Positions 1 to 6,781 of a stretch of 7,288 bases of DNA are shown piece by piece. A program made the translations under genes and the position numbers. Numbering within the stretch: position 1 is the stretch's first letter; every line of letters begins with the position of its first letter. The stretch comes from Candidatus Sulfopaludibacter sp. SbA3 (GTDB taxonomy: Bacteria > Acidobacteriota > Terriglobia > Bryobacterales > Bryobacteraceae): contig CAMDKT010000303.1 in assembly GCA_945900935.1 (NCBI GenBank), forward strand, positions 1 to 7,288, given 5' to 3'. The notes beneath the pieces are model-generated. The model worked only from the letters and a program-made list of their open reading frames with translations, did not search any database and was not told where the DNA came from.

Positions 1-180
1 ACGGAAATGCCGAGTGCAATCAGCGGACCTGCAAATCCGGCAGGGTTTCCGTCCCGGCCTTCCCCAGGAATCCCGAGTAGGCTCCGTCAACCGTGGCTGC
101 CATCCCGAAAACGTTTAAGCACCCGACGGGGGGTGACGGGGAGAACCCGCCGATCAAGGACATCGCCATGAGATTGTAGC
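1..180 (-). pseudogene. Possible remnant of a membrane transporter (weak)
   Basis: Read on the minus strand, this stretch gives hydrophobic, glycine-rich peptides in two frames. One frame contains YNLMAMSLIGGF and FGMAATVDGAYSGFLG and ends in a stop at about position 20. A different frame at about positions 1-45 reads GNPAGFAGPLIALGIS. The latter resembles the GNxGGFxGP stretch found late in many major facilitator transporters of the anion:cation symporter type. If real, it is a frameshifted piece of a gene running leftward out of the window. No intact start, ribosome binding site or continuous frame is seen. Chance similarity of GC-rich DNA to membrane sequence is a fair alternative. Confidence 0.2.
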
Positions 181-725
181 GGGCACTCGCGCCGGCAGAG
201 TCAATCACAGAGGGGAAGTGGGCCGCTAAGACGGGTGTGGCGCAATCGAGTGTTCGTGCAGCGCGGCGCCTCCTGGAATCAGAGGGATTTGTGGAGCGGG
301 GGAACGGACGGGAATTCGAGGAGCGCTAGAATCGCTCGCGGCCGGCTGGTTACCGAACTGCGGCCAAAGCTAGCGGATTTGGACCAGATTGCCGCCGATA
401 TGCGTTCGGCGGTGAACTGCGGAAACCTGCAAGCGTTCTATGAGCGCGATCTGCGATTTCACTTGATCCCGCGAGAAGGCTGGGAATCCGGTGCTCATGC
501 AGATGTTGCGACGGTTCCGGCGCCGTTGTTTGCGTTCGTCATCATACGCACACACCAGTAGATGGAAAGTCCAGAGCGCTGGATCCGAATATCGGACGAC
601 ACAACAGCATTCTGGCGGTAATCCGCGAGGGCGACCCAGCGGCCGCAGCGGCGGAGGTAGGGGGGATTATTGGCTACTTCTCGACGGACATCGACGAACT
701 GACGCACCGAAAAACAGTGTGCGAA
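149..725 (+). pseudogene. Decayed GntR-family (FCD subfamily) transcriptional regulator
   Basis: No single frame is open, but consecutive pieces spell a GntR regulator of the FadR/FCD type. About 149-184 gives HEIVAG, the end of the first helix of the winged-helix domain. A shift to the next frame at about 183-326 gives LAPAESITEGKWAAKTGV and VRAARRLLESEGFVERG, the helix-turn-helix and wing, followed by a TAG at 327. A third frame, about 328-558, gives ELRPKLADLDQIAADM and GNLQAFYERDLRFH. These match the FCD effector domain, including the Asp and His of the D-x-x-F-H metal-binding motif. The second frame resumes at about 560-725 with GRHNSILAVIREGDPAAA, the C-terminal FCD helix with its ligand-type His. 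About 25-30 residues usual for the start of FCD seem to be missing after ELR. Family members normally repress neighbouring sugar-acid or organic-acid genes and respond to a small-molecule ligand. Neighbouring genes are intact over kilobases, so real decay is more likely than poor base calling. Confidence 0.75.
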
Positions 726-865
726 AGAGGACATAGCTGCCTCTCTTTTGCACCGCGAGAACGAATTCGATTTCAGTCAGCGGAGCTTTTCGAGGGAACG
801 AACTGTTTGGGTCTCGTGGCGGAGCGAAACGGATCTTGGCGTGATAAGCTACGGGCGGTTTGTTT
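726..865. other. Leader region upstream of the cytochrome/DUF1501 pair
   Basis: These 140 bases lie between the last recognisable FCD codons and the start of the large secreted protein. Short open frames cross it but show no recognisable protein. Any promoter for the 866-5195 unit should lie here or in the regulator remnant. I see no convincing -35/-10 pair, no riboswitch-like structure and no terminator. Confidence 0.4.
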
Positions 866-3817
866 ATGTGGCTTCGATTTGTTTGCTTCGCCGGTTTAGC
901 CGGGGCGTTGGCTTTAGCCGACGAAAAGACGGAGTTCCTTGAACGTGAGGTGCGGCCGCTTGTGGCGGCACGCTGCCACTCTTGTCATGGGCCCAAAACG
1001 TCGTTTGCCGGACTCCGTCTTGACACTGCCCTAGGTGTTCAGTCTGTTCAGAGTAAGCTGCTATCTGCGTTGCGAGGCGAAGGGGGCCTTAAGCGAATGC
1101 CGCCGACGGGGCCGCTAGCAGCCGGTGAAATGGCGACGCTAGAGCGCTGGATTTCCCTTGGCGCACCTTGGCCGACTGGGAGAACAGCAGCGAAGGAATT
1201 CGACTTGGCGGAACGTCGCCGGGACCACTGGGCATGGCTGCCAATTCGGACCGTGCCTTGGCCGCAACGACAACTTAGCACTAGCGCCGGGCGGGCGGAC
1301 GACGCTACGTTGCTGCGCCGCGTTACGTTTGATCTAACTGGCCTACCTCCCACACTCGAACAGATTCGTGCGTTCTCGCTGGACGGTTCGTTTGAGAAGG
1401 TTGTTGACCGCCTTCTCACCTCCCCGCGATTTGGGGAACGAATGGCGCGGCGATGGATGGATCTGATTCGTTACAGTGAATCCCATGGTTCGGAGGGCGA
1501 TCCGGACACGCCCCAATCGTGGCGCTACCGTGACTATCTCATCCGTGCGTTTAACGAAGATGTTCCGTATGACCAGTTGATCCGGGAGCATCTGGCCGGC
1601 GATTTGCTGCCGAACCCGCGCATAAATGAAAAAGAAGGTATTAATGAATCCCGGCTGGCGCTGGCGCACTGGCGAATGGTGGAGCATGGATTTCAACCGG
1701 TGGATCCTTGGGAGGATCGGGTGAAGTGGACTGACAACCAGGTAGATGTCTTTTCGAAGACATTTCAGGGGCTTACAATCTCCTGCGCCCGTTGTCACGA
1801 TCATAAGTTCGATGCCATTTCCCAGAAGGACTACTACGCGCTCTTAGGCATTTTTGCCTCTGCACGTCCCACGCAATCGGCGATCGACGCCCCACAGGTA
1901 TTGAATTTGCATCGGGAGGGGTTGGCGTCGTTGAAACCGCGCATACGCGCGGAGCTCGCGGAGCAGTGGCGTGCCGAGGTGCCTGGGCTGGTAAATCGTT
2001 TGCCATTGGCGGTACGTACGGCATCGCTCGATTGGCTGCATCCGTTGTTCCCATTGTCCGCTTCGGATAGCGATCTGCAAGACTGGGCCGCAAAAGCGCG
2101 GAAGGAAATGATTTCACGGCGTGAGTTTAACGGGAAGAATACGGTGAAGCGATGGAATCTAGCCGAGCAGTATAGCCAATGGCCAAGACAAGGCGTTGGC
2201 GCACCGGAATCATATTCGACGGCTGGAGAGTTTTCGGTGCTGCCGGATGGTGAAACGGCGATAAGCGGAATCTACCCGGGCGGGGTGTACTCGCATTTAC
2301 TGTCGAGTAAGCATGGCGCAGTGATCACTTCACCACGGTTCAAGATTGATAGCGACTCGATCAGCCTCCGTTTCCTAGGCGGCAACTTCAGTTTTGCGCA
2401 GTTGATTATTGAGAATTATGCAGTGCCTCGCGGCGGGATATTTAACCTGCGCGATAGTGCTAAACGCGACGAAATGGGATGGGCTCGCTGGGACACGAGG
2501 TTCTGGAAAGGCTTTACGGGGTACATCGAGTTTTCGACCTTGCAGGAGGCGACGTTGATCGGCGGTGACGAACAGGACGGCCGGTTGAACCGGCGCCCGC
2601 CGGCCCGTCACGCCGGCCGTTCGTGGTGGGGTGCGCAAGACATGGTCTTTCAAACGAGTCAGACGGTGCTCAAGGAAGAACTGACTCCGGTGAATTACGT
2701 GCTGGATGCTGTACCCGCAACGGTGGACGAGTATGCACGGTATCTGGAGAACCGGCTTGGGCAGGCGATTGCAGCCTTTGCAGCCGGAAAAATGAGCGAT
2801 GAGCAGGCGGCGTACCTGGACTCTTTTGTGCGTCTCGGTTTGCTGCCTAATCGGGTCAGCCCGCTTGTTGCTGAGTATCGGCGGCTGGAGAACGAAATCG
2901 CGGTCCCACGCCGGGCTCCCGGGATTCTGGAAGAGGCTGGCAGCGATCATCCATTGCTGGTCCGCGGCGATCCCAAGCACTTGGGGGAACCTGTGCCACG
3001 CCGGTTTCTCACCGCCCTTGACGGGAAGGCTTACGCAGAGCCAAAGTCGATGCGGCTTGCGTTGGCCGAGGACCTGACGAAGGCAACGAATCCGCTCACA
3101 GCGAGAGTGATGGCGAACCGGCTGTACCAGTATCTGTTCCGGGAAGGAATCGTGGCGACACCCGACAATTTTGGCAAGCTTGGCGCAGCGCCGAAGGATC
3201 TGGAGCTACTGGATGGGCTGGCGACGCAGTTTGTGGTGGACAGTTGGTCGATCAAGAAATTGATGCGGCGATTGTTGCTCTCAGCGGCTTACCAATCTCG
3301 TGATCTACCAACGCGGCGCCTGGAGGCGGAGGAGATTCGTGATGCGATTCTCGCTTCCTCCGGACAGCTCGACCTGACTATGTACGGGAAATCCGTGCCG
3401 GTGTACTACGCGCACGAGACCGGCGCCACAAAAGGCGATCGGGCGAAGGGCCCGCTGGATGGTGCCAATCGCAGGAGCGTTTATCTGGAAGTACGGCGAA
3501 ACGCTACTCATCCGTTTCTCGAGGTTTTCGACGTCTATAAGCCAACTTCCACGCGCGGCCAACGAGACGTCACCAATGTTCCGGCACAGTCGCTGGCTTT
3601 GCTTAATTCTCCGTTCGTTTTAAAAGTATCCGAGAAATGGGCGTCGCAGCTGGGTACGCATCCCGACCGCGTGAACCAAGTGTATTTGCAAACGCTAGGC
3701 AGAGAGGCGACGGCAAAGGAAAGGGACGAGGCCGAGAGCTTCGCGGCGGAGACGAAGTCGATGGCGCCGGTTGTACAGGCGATCTTTAATTTAAAGGAGT
3801 TCCTGTATGTGCGGTAA
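866..3817 (+). CDS. Secreted planctomycete-type cytochrome: PSCyt1-like heme domain, DUF1549, DUF1553
   Basis: This is a 983-residue protein. The ATG at 866 is preferred over the in-frame TTG at 860. It directly begins a Sec-type signal peptide, residues 1-19 (MWLRF, then a hydrophobic run, ending ALA before DEK), with a weak GGGCGG about 8 bases upstream. Residues 25-105 form a small c-type cytochrome domain (PSCyt1 type). It has CHSCH at 37-41, GLRLD after it, and Met78 in RMPP as a likely axial heme ligand. Residues about 140-335 are DUF1549, with RRVTFDLTGLPPT at 151-163 and the family's second heme-type motif CARCH at 307-311, followed by DHKFD. Residues about 335-690 are less conserved and partly beta-rich. 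Residues about 700-975 are DUF1553, with RGDPKHLGEPVPRRFL at 700-715, NRLYQYLF at 751-758 and VPAQSLALLNSPFV at 905-918. The protein should be exported and hold one or two hemes, consistent with electron transfer outside the cytoplasm. The enzymatic reaction of this family is not established. It overlaps the DUF1501 gene by 11 bp, the usual partner for this architecture. Confidence 0.93.
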   Translation: MWLRFVCFAGLAGALALADEKTEFLEREVRPLVAARCHSCHGPKTSFAGLRLDTALGVQSVQSKLLSALRGEGGLKRMPPTGPLAAGEMATLERWISLGAPWPTGRTAAKEFDLAERRRDHWAWLPIRTVPWPQRQLSTSAGRADDATLLRRVTFDLTGLPPTLEQIRAFSLDGSFEKVVDRLLTSPRFGERMARRWMDLIRYSESHGSEGDPDTPQSWRYRDYLIRAFNEDVPYDQLIREHLAGDLLPNPRINEKEGINESRLALAHWRMVEHGFQPVDPWEDRVKWTDNQVDVFSKTFQGLTISCARCHDHKFDAISQKDYYALLGIFASARPTQSAIDAPQVLNLHREGLASLKPRIRAELAEQWRAEVPGLVNRLPLAVRTASLDWLHPLFPLSASDSDLQDWAAKARKEMISRREFNGKNTVKRWNLAEQYSQWPRQGVGAPESYSTAGEFSVLPDGETAISGIYPGGVYSHLLSSKHGAVITSPRFKIDSDSISLRFLGGNFSFAQLIIENYAVPRGGIFNLRDSAKRDEMGWARWDTRFWKGFTGYIEFSTLQEATLIGGDEQDGRLNRRPPARHAGRSWWGAQDMVFQTSQTVLKEELTPVNYVLDAVPATVDEYARYLENRLGQAIAAFAAGKMSDEQAAYLDSFVRLGLLPNRVSPLVAEYRRLENEIAVPRRAPGILEEAGSDHPLLVRGDPKHLGEPVPRRFLTALDGKAYAEPKSMRLALAEDLTKATNPLTARVMANRLYQYLFREGIVATPDNFGKLGAAPKDLELLDGLATQFVVDSWSIKKLMRRLLLSAAYQSRDLPTRRLEAEEIRDAILASSGQLDLTMYGKSVPVYYAHETGATKGDRAKGPLDGANRRSVYLEVRRNATHPFLEVFDVYKPTSTRGQRDVTNVPAQSLALLNSPFVLKVSEKWASQLGTHPDRVNQVYLQTLGREATAKERDEAESFAAETKSMAPVVQAIFNLKEFLYVR
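2577..2620. repeat. Nested GC-rich inverted repeats inside the cytochrome gene
   Basis: An 8-base arm ACGGCCGG at 2577-2584 is exactly complemented by CCGGCCGT at 2613-2620. Nested at the left end is CCGGTT-G-AACCGG at 2581-2593, a 6-base palindrome with a single central base. It lies in codons for an Arg/Pro/Gly-rich turn (around residues 571-585), so it may simply reflect codon choice. It could form an RNA or DNA hairpin within the message. It has no run of T after it and is not a terminator. Confidence 0.5.
3793..3799 (+). promoter_or_regulatory. Ribosome binding site of the DUF1501 gene, inside the upstream gene
   Basis: AAAGGAG lies 7 bases before the ATG at 3807 and within the codons for NLKEF near the end of the cytochrome gene. 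It fixes the DUF1501 start. Because the upstream gene stops at 3817, ribosomes must read through this site, so translation of the two proteins is likely coupled. Confidence 0.85.
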
Positions 3818-5195
3818 GCAGCGCCGATTCTTCACGCGCCGGGATATTTTGCGGAACGCCTCACTGGGGTTCGGCTCGCTGGCGTTCTCGTCACTGGCGG
3901 CACAGACCAAGACCCATTTTCCGGCGAAGGTGAAGAGTATTATCTTTTGCTACATGTCCGGCGGCGTGTCCCACATTGACTCCTTCGATCCCAAGCCCCG
4001 GCTGATCAAAGAAGCCGGGCAGCCTATGCCTGTGCCGATTGACCGCACGATGTTTAACCAGAACGGCAATATTATGCCAAGTCCGTGGGAGTTTAAAAAC
4101 TACGGTCAATCTGGCATGCCGGTCAGCGATCTGTTTCCACACATGGGAGCAGTGGCTGATGATCTTTGCCTAATCCGCTCCATGACCGTGAAGTTCATGG
4201 AGCATGCCCAAGCCAACAATTACTTTCACTCGGGAAACCCGTTGACGGGATATCCGACGATCGGTGCGTGGGCCACGTATGGACTGGGAACGGTGAATCA
4301 GAATCTGCCAGGATTCATTGTTCTCGGCAGCGGGGAGATTCCCCTCGGCGGTATCAATGTGTATGGGAGCGGTTTCCTGCCGGCTGTGCATCAGGGTTCG
4401 TTCATTTATCCCGAGCGTCCGGAGCCGCTGCAGGATATCACGCCTAAGGCTGATGCCGCCGTGCAGAAGAGGCAACTGGCGTTCATCGCTGCCCGTGATC
4501 GGGAGTATCTTACAAGTGCACCGAATGCCCAGGTCGAAGCTGCGATTCAGAACTACGAGACGGCATATCGGATGCAGACTGCGGTGCCGGAGCTCGTGGA
4601 TCTGCGCGGTGAGTCAGACGCAACGAAGAAGTTGTACGGAATGGACTCGCCTAATAAGGAAAAGGCCGCCTATGCACGCCAGTGTCTGCTGGCACGTCGG
4701 CTCGTCGAGCGGGGCGTGCGCTTTGTCGAACTTTCGCACGTAGCACCTCCGGGCCTCGGAGGAGGGAACTCGTGGGATCAGCATAGCAATCTGCGCGATG
4801 GGCATGCCAAGAATGCGTTTGTTGTCGACCAACCAATCGGAGCATTGATCCGGGATCTGAAGAGCCGGGGATTGTTCGATGAGACGCTCGTGATCTGGAG
4901 CGGCGAATTTGGCCGCGTGCCTTTCGTGCAGGGAAAGGACGGGCGCGATCACTGTCCGTCGGGTTTTTCGTTGTGGCTGGCTGGCGGTGGCGTGAAGGGC
5001 GGGACGATCTTCGGTGCAACCGATGAGTACGGATACCGGGCGGTGGAGAATGTCCTCACAATCCACGACCTGCACGCCACCATCCTCCATCTGCTCGGTC
5101 TGGACCATGAGCGACTGACATTCCGCTACAGCGGGCGTGATTTCCGCTTGACGGACGTGCATGGCCAGGTGATCCGGCCGATTTTGCGAGGATAG
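3807..5195 (+). CDS. Tat-exported DUF1501 family protein (alkaline-phosphatase-like fold expected)
   Basis: This is a 462-residue protein of the DUF1501 family, near its usual length. The N-terminus carries a twin-arginine signal: TRRDILRN at residues 10-17 followed by a hydrophobic stretch, with cleavage likely near residues 31-33. It should therefore leave the cytoplasm folded. Family motifs appear in order: YMSGGVSHIDSFDPKP at 49-64, WDQHSNL at 323-329, WSGEFGR at 364-370, GRDHCP at 379-384, GGGVKGG at 393-399, and GATDEYGY at 403-410. The latter is followed by DLHATILHLLGLDHE at 421-435. The Asp, Glu and His residues in these motifs are plausible metal ligands. DUF1501 is usually grouped with the alkaline-phosphatase/sulfatase superfamily. 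A hydrolase acting on a sulfate or phosphate ester is one idea, but I do not see the Cys/Ser motif of a classic sulfatase and no activity is established. It is co-translated with the heme protein before it, and the pair probably forms one functional unit in the periplasm. Confidence 0.93.
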   Translation: MCGKQRRFFTRRDILRNASLGFGSLAFSSLAAQTKTHFPAKVKSIIFCYMSGGVSHIDSFDPKPRLIKEAGQPMPVPIDRTMFNQNGNIMPSPWEFKNYGQSGMPVSDLFPHMGAVADDLCLIRSMTVKFMEHAQANNYFHSGNPLTGYPTIGAWATYGLGTVNQNLPGFIVLGSGEIPLGGINVYGSGFLPAVHQGSFIYPERPEPLQDITPKADAAVQKRQLAFIAARDREYLTSAPNAQVEAAIQNYETAYRMQTAVPELVDLRGESDATKKLYGMDSPNKEKAAYARQCLLARRLVERGVRFVELSHVAPPGLGGGNSWDQHSNLRDGHAKNAFVVDQPIGALIRDLKSRGLFDETLVIWSGEFGRVPFVQGKDGRDHCPSGFSLWLAGGGVKGGTIFGATDEYGYRAVENVLTIHDLHATILHLLGLDHERLTFRYSGRDFRLTDVHGQVIRPILRG

Positions 5196-5366
5196 CTACT
5201 CGACGGTTCGGGGAAGGGTCCAACGGTCTGTATTGATATGCAAGGTATACAAGGTGACAGGGTTCCGGGCTCCCTTCACGGCGTCGAGTGGCAGGTCCCG
5301 TTCGTCGACAGACTGTTCGGGCCATCGACATAGACCAGTAATCTTCCCGGTGTTCGCGACTGCCGA
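5196..5366 (-). pseudogene. Possible C-terminal fragment of an unidentified protein
   Basis: On the minus strand a stop-to-stop frame of 56 codons ends at TAG (5196-5198). It reads, in part, WPEQSVDERDLPLDAV, then ARNPVTLYTLHINTDRW. The residue mix (Asp, Leu and aromatics, few of the Arg/Ser/Pro artefacts common in GC-rich shadow frames) looks like real protein. There is no start codon context and I do not recognise a family. It may be the tail of the same decayed gene as the AlbA_2 piece or of a different one. Chance is possible. Confidence 0.25.
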
Positions 5367-5470
5367 TCACCCGATTATTCTTTACGACACAACCGCCCTG
5401 CGGCTGGGAACATCGGATCTCGCCGGCTGGCAGAGTCGAAGCTCTGCGCTGGCGCGAAGGTGGAACCAGT

Positions 5471-5632
5471 TCAGATGGCGAGAGCCATGACGGCATCGCG
5501 AAGTGTGTCATCGCTGACCAACTGTGCAGCCATCGATTTGTCAGGTGCCACGCCGAAGAGAACCGTTCGTCCAAACCCATTCAGGAATGCGCACAACATT
5601 TCAGCGGCCCGAGTCAGGGCGCGGTTCCAACT
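5471..5632 (-). pseudogene. Fragment of an AlbA_2 (Schlafen/RecG-like) domain protein
   Basis: The minus strand reads AFLNGFGRTVLFGVAPDKS, then VSDDTLRDAVMAL. This matches the core of the AlbA_2 domain, in which AFxNxxGGTxxxGV is followed by a D-x-x-LRD-type helix. It is found at the N-terminus of many putative ATP-dependent, RecG-like or transcription-regulator proteins with a winged helix at the C-terminus. The usual G-G-T is here G-R-T. The frame stops right after the core (TGA at 5471-5473), where the domain should continue, and the upstream part of the domain is not recognisable. This is a relic of about 50 residues. No promoter or start is evident. Confidence 0.55.
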
Positions 5633-5679
5633 GCCGGTGTCCGAATTTCCGTGGTGGCTGGGCAAATTCGGGGGTGGAT

Positions 5680-5709
5680 TTGTCAAATAAAGCGGCACCG
5701 GCGTGTGAT
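5680..5709 (+). promoter_or_regulatory. Candidate promoter of the oxidoreductase gene (weak)
   Basis: TTGTCA at 5680-5685 matches the -35 consensus in five of six bases. TGTGAT at 5704-5709, 18 bases later, matches -10 in four of six. Transcription would start at about 5716, the first base of the ATG, giving a leaderless message. This fits the lack of any purine-rich ribosome binding site before the gene. It is a consensus match by eye only. Confidence 0.25.
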
Positions 5710-5715
5710 AGCCTT

Positions 5716-6768
5716 ATGGCGATTCTGATGACCCGAAGGGCGCTCATTTCCGCAGCCGGCGCGACGGTTTTTGCAGCCGCGAAACCAATTCGCACAGCCG
5801 TTTACGGCATGGGGCACGCTCATGCGATGGGCAAGGTCGCCGCGTTGCGCTCACTGCCTCAGTTTGAATTGGCCGGCGTTTGCGAGCCGGACGCGGCCCG
5901 CCCTCGAACCAACAAGGCTCTGGAAGGGGTTCGTTGGGTCAATCAGCGCGATATTCTCGATGATGCGTCTATTGAGCTGATTGTGGTGGAATCACGCGTT
6001 CAAGAGAATCTCGCGTATGCCCGCCAGGCTGTCGATGCCGGTAAGTTTGTTCACCTCGACAAAGCGCCCGGCGTTAGTTTACCCGCCTTACGCGATCTGC
6101 TGGCCGAGGCCGACCGGCGCAAACGAACGGTCCAGATGGGATATCAGTGGCGCTATCATCCGGCCATGCAGGCCGCCCTCGAAGCCGCTCGAAAAGGCTG
6201 GCTGGGCGACGTCTATTCGTTCCGCGCGCGCATCGACAAACCCATGGGCGCAGCCGACCGGCGCGATCTCGCCGCCTTCCGTGGAGGGATGATGTTCGAA
6301 CTCGGCTGCCATCTGATTGATAGGGCCACGGATCTGCTGGGCAAACCCACCCGGGTCACAGGACACCTTTGGCACCACGGCCCCTACGACGATCAACTGG
6401 CCGATAATACGCTGGCCATCCTGGAGTACCCGCGCGCAACCGCGGAAATCTCGATTGCGGCCATGCATCCCAACGGCAACACTTACAGGACCGTCGAAAT
6501 CACAGGAACGAACGGTTCTGCAACAGTGCGGCCGTTCTCGCCTTACCGTCTTATCAGCGATCTTAAGAATGCCGCCGGGCCCTATCCGGCAGGCTTGAAA
6601 GAAACAGCGTTCCCACCGGACCGGTTGCCCGGATTCTCTCCGGATTTCTTGGAGTTGGCTCGCGTGATTCGAGAAGGCGCACGGGGAGGGATCGCACCTA
6701 CATTTTCGGCGTGGCATGACCTTATGACCCACGAGGTCCTGCTCAAGGCCTGCCACGAACTCGAGTAG
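5716..6768 (+). CDS. Exported Gfo/Idh/MocA family oxidoreductase
   Basis: This is a 350-residue protein from ATG 5716 (346 from ATG 5728); neither start has a clear ribosome binding site. The N-terminus, MTRRALISAAGATVFAAA at residues 5-22, looks like a short Tat-type signal, so the enzyme probably works outside the cytoplasm, as glucose-fructose oxidoreductase does. The Rossmann domain follows. Its beta strand TAVYGMGHAHA (residues 27-37) carries a GxGHAHA loop in place of the common GxGxxG, and the strand-end acidic residue is in VCEPD (55-59). LDKAPG at 114-119 is the family's EKP-type motif, with Lys116 as the likely catalytic lysine. MGYQWRYHP at 141-149 follows, and GCHLID at 197-202 supplies His199, the usual active-site His. 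The C-terminal alpha/beta domain runs to the end (WHDLMTHEVLLKA at 333-345). Members oxidise or reduce sugars, inositols and related polyols with NAD(P); the substrate cannot be read from sequence. It sits 13 bases before a TonB-dependent receptor gene, which suggests a shared uptake and oxidation role. Confidence 0.92.
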   Translation: MAILMTRRALISAAGATVFAAAKPIRTAVYGMGHAHAMGKVAALRSLPQFELAGVCEPDAARPRTNKALEGVRWVNQRDILDDASIELIVVESRVQENLAYARQAVDAGKFVHLDKAPGVSLPALRDLLAEADRRKRTVQMGYQWRYHPAMQAALEAARKGWLGDVYSFRARIDKPMGAADRRDLAAFRGGMMFELGCHLIDRATDLLGKPTRVTGHLWHHGPYDDQLADNTLAILEYPRATAEISIAAMHPNGNTYRTVEITGTNGSATVRPFSPYRLISDLKNAAGPYPAGLKETAFPPDRLPGFSPDFLELARVIREGARGGIAPTFSAWHDLMTHEVLLKACHELE

Positions 6769-6770
6769 AC

Positions 6771-6777
6771 AAAGGAG
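6771..6777 (+). promoter_or_regulatory. Ribosome binding site of the TonB-dependent receptor gene
   Basis: AAAGGAG lies four bases before the ATG at 6782, in the 13-base gap after the oxidoreductase stop. It sets the receptor start and supports a two-gene transcript. Confidence 0.85.
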
Positions 6778-6781
6778 ACTT

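Larger units (their letters stand above)
5196..5715. other. Gene-free gap with decayed minus-strand coding sequence
   Basis: No intact gene is supported between the DUF1501 stop and the oxidoreductase start. The in-frame extension of the oxidoreductase back to a GTG at 5524 has no family similarity and no ribosome binding site. What can be recognised are minus-strand fragments, listed separately. No stem-loop with a T-run is visible after the DUF1501 gene, so no intrinsic terminator can be called. Confidence 0.6.

Noticed and set aside
235..561. A separate 108-residue protein
   Set aside because: It is the middle piece of the frameshifted GntR/FCD gene; its start lies within codons of the preceding frame's helix-turn-helix.
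860..865. TTG at 860 as the start of the cytochrome gene
   Set aside because: It adds only MF before an ATG at 866 that directly begins a good signal peptide; ATG is preferred.
2577..2620. Intrinsic terminator
   Set aside because: It is mid-gene, has no T-run, and the reading frame continues intact for over 1 kb.
2375..2980. A 201-residue minus-strand open frame
   Set aside because: It is opposite the middle of the cytochrome gene, with no recognisable motif, export signal or ribosome binding site.
3817..3817. Fusion or frameshift between the cytochrome and DUF1501 genes
   Set aside because: Each protein has complete ends and the second has its own signal and ribosome binding site, so the overlap is ordinary translational coupling.
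5056..5580. A 174-residue minus-strand open frame spanning the gap
   Set aside because: Its frame differs from both protein-like minus-strand frames, and its sequence is rich in Arg, Ser and Pro with no motif; it also runs into the DUF1501 gene.
5524..5715. N-terminal extension of the oxidoreductase from a GTG at 5524
   Set aside because: The 64 added residues have no family similarity, would bury the export signal, and overlap the AlbA_2 relic on the other strand.
6088..6756. A 222-residue minus-strand open frame
   Set aside because: It lies wholly opposite the well-supported oxidoreductase and has the Arg/Gly/His-rich composition of a shadow frame.
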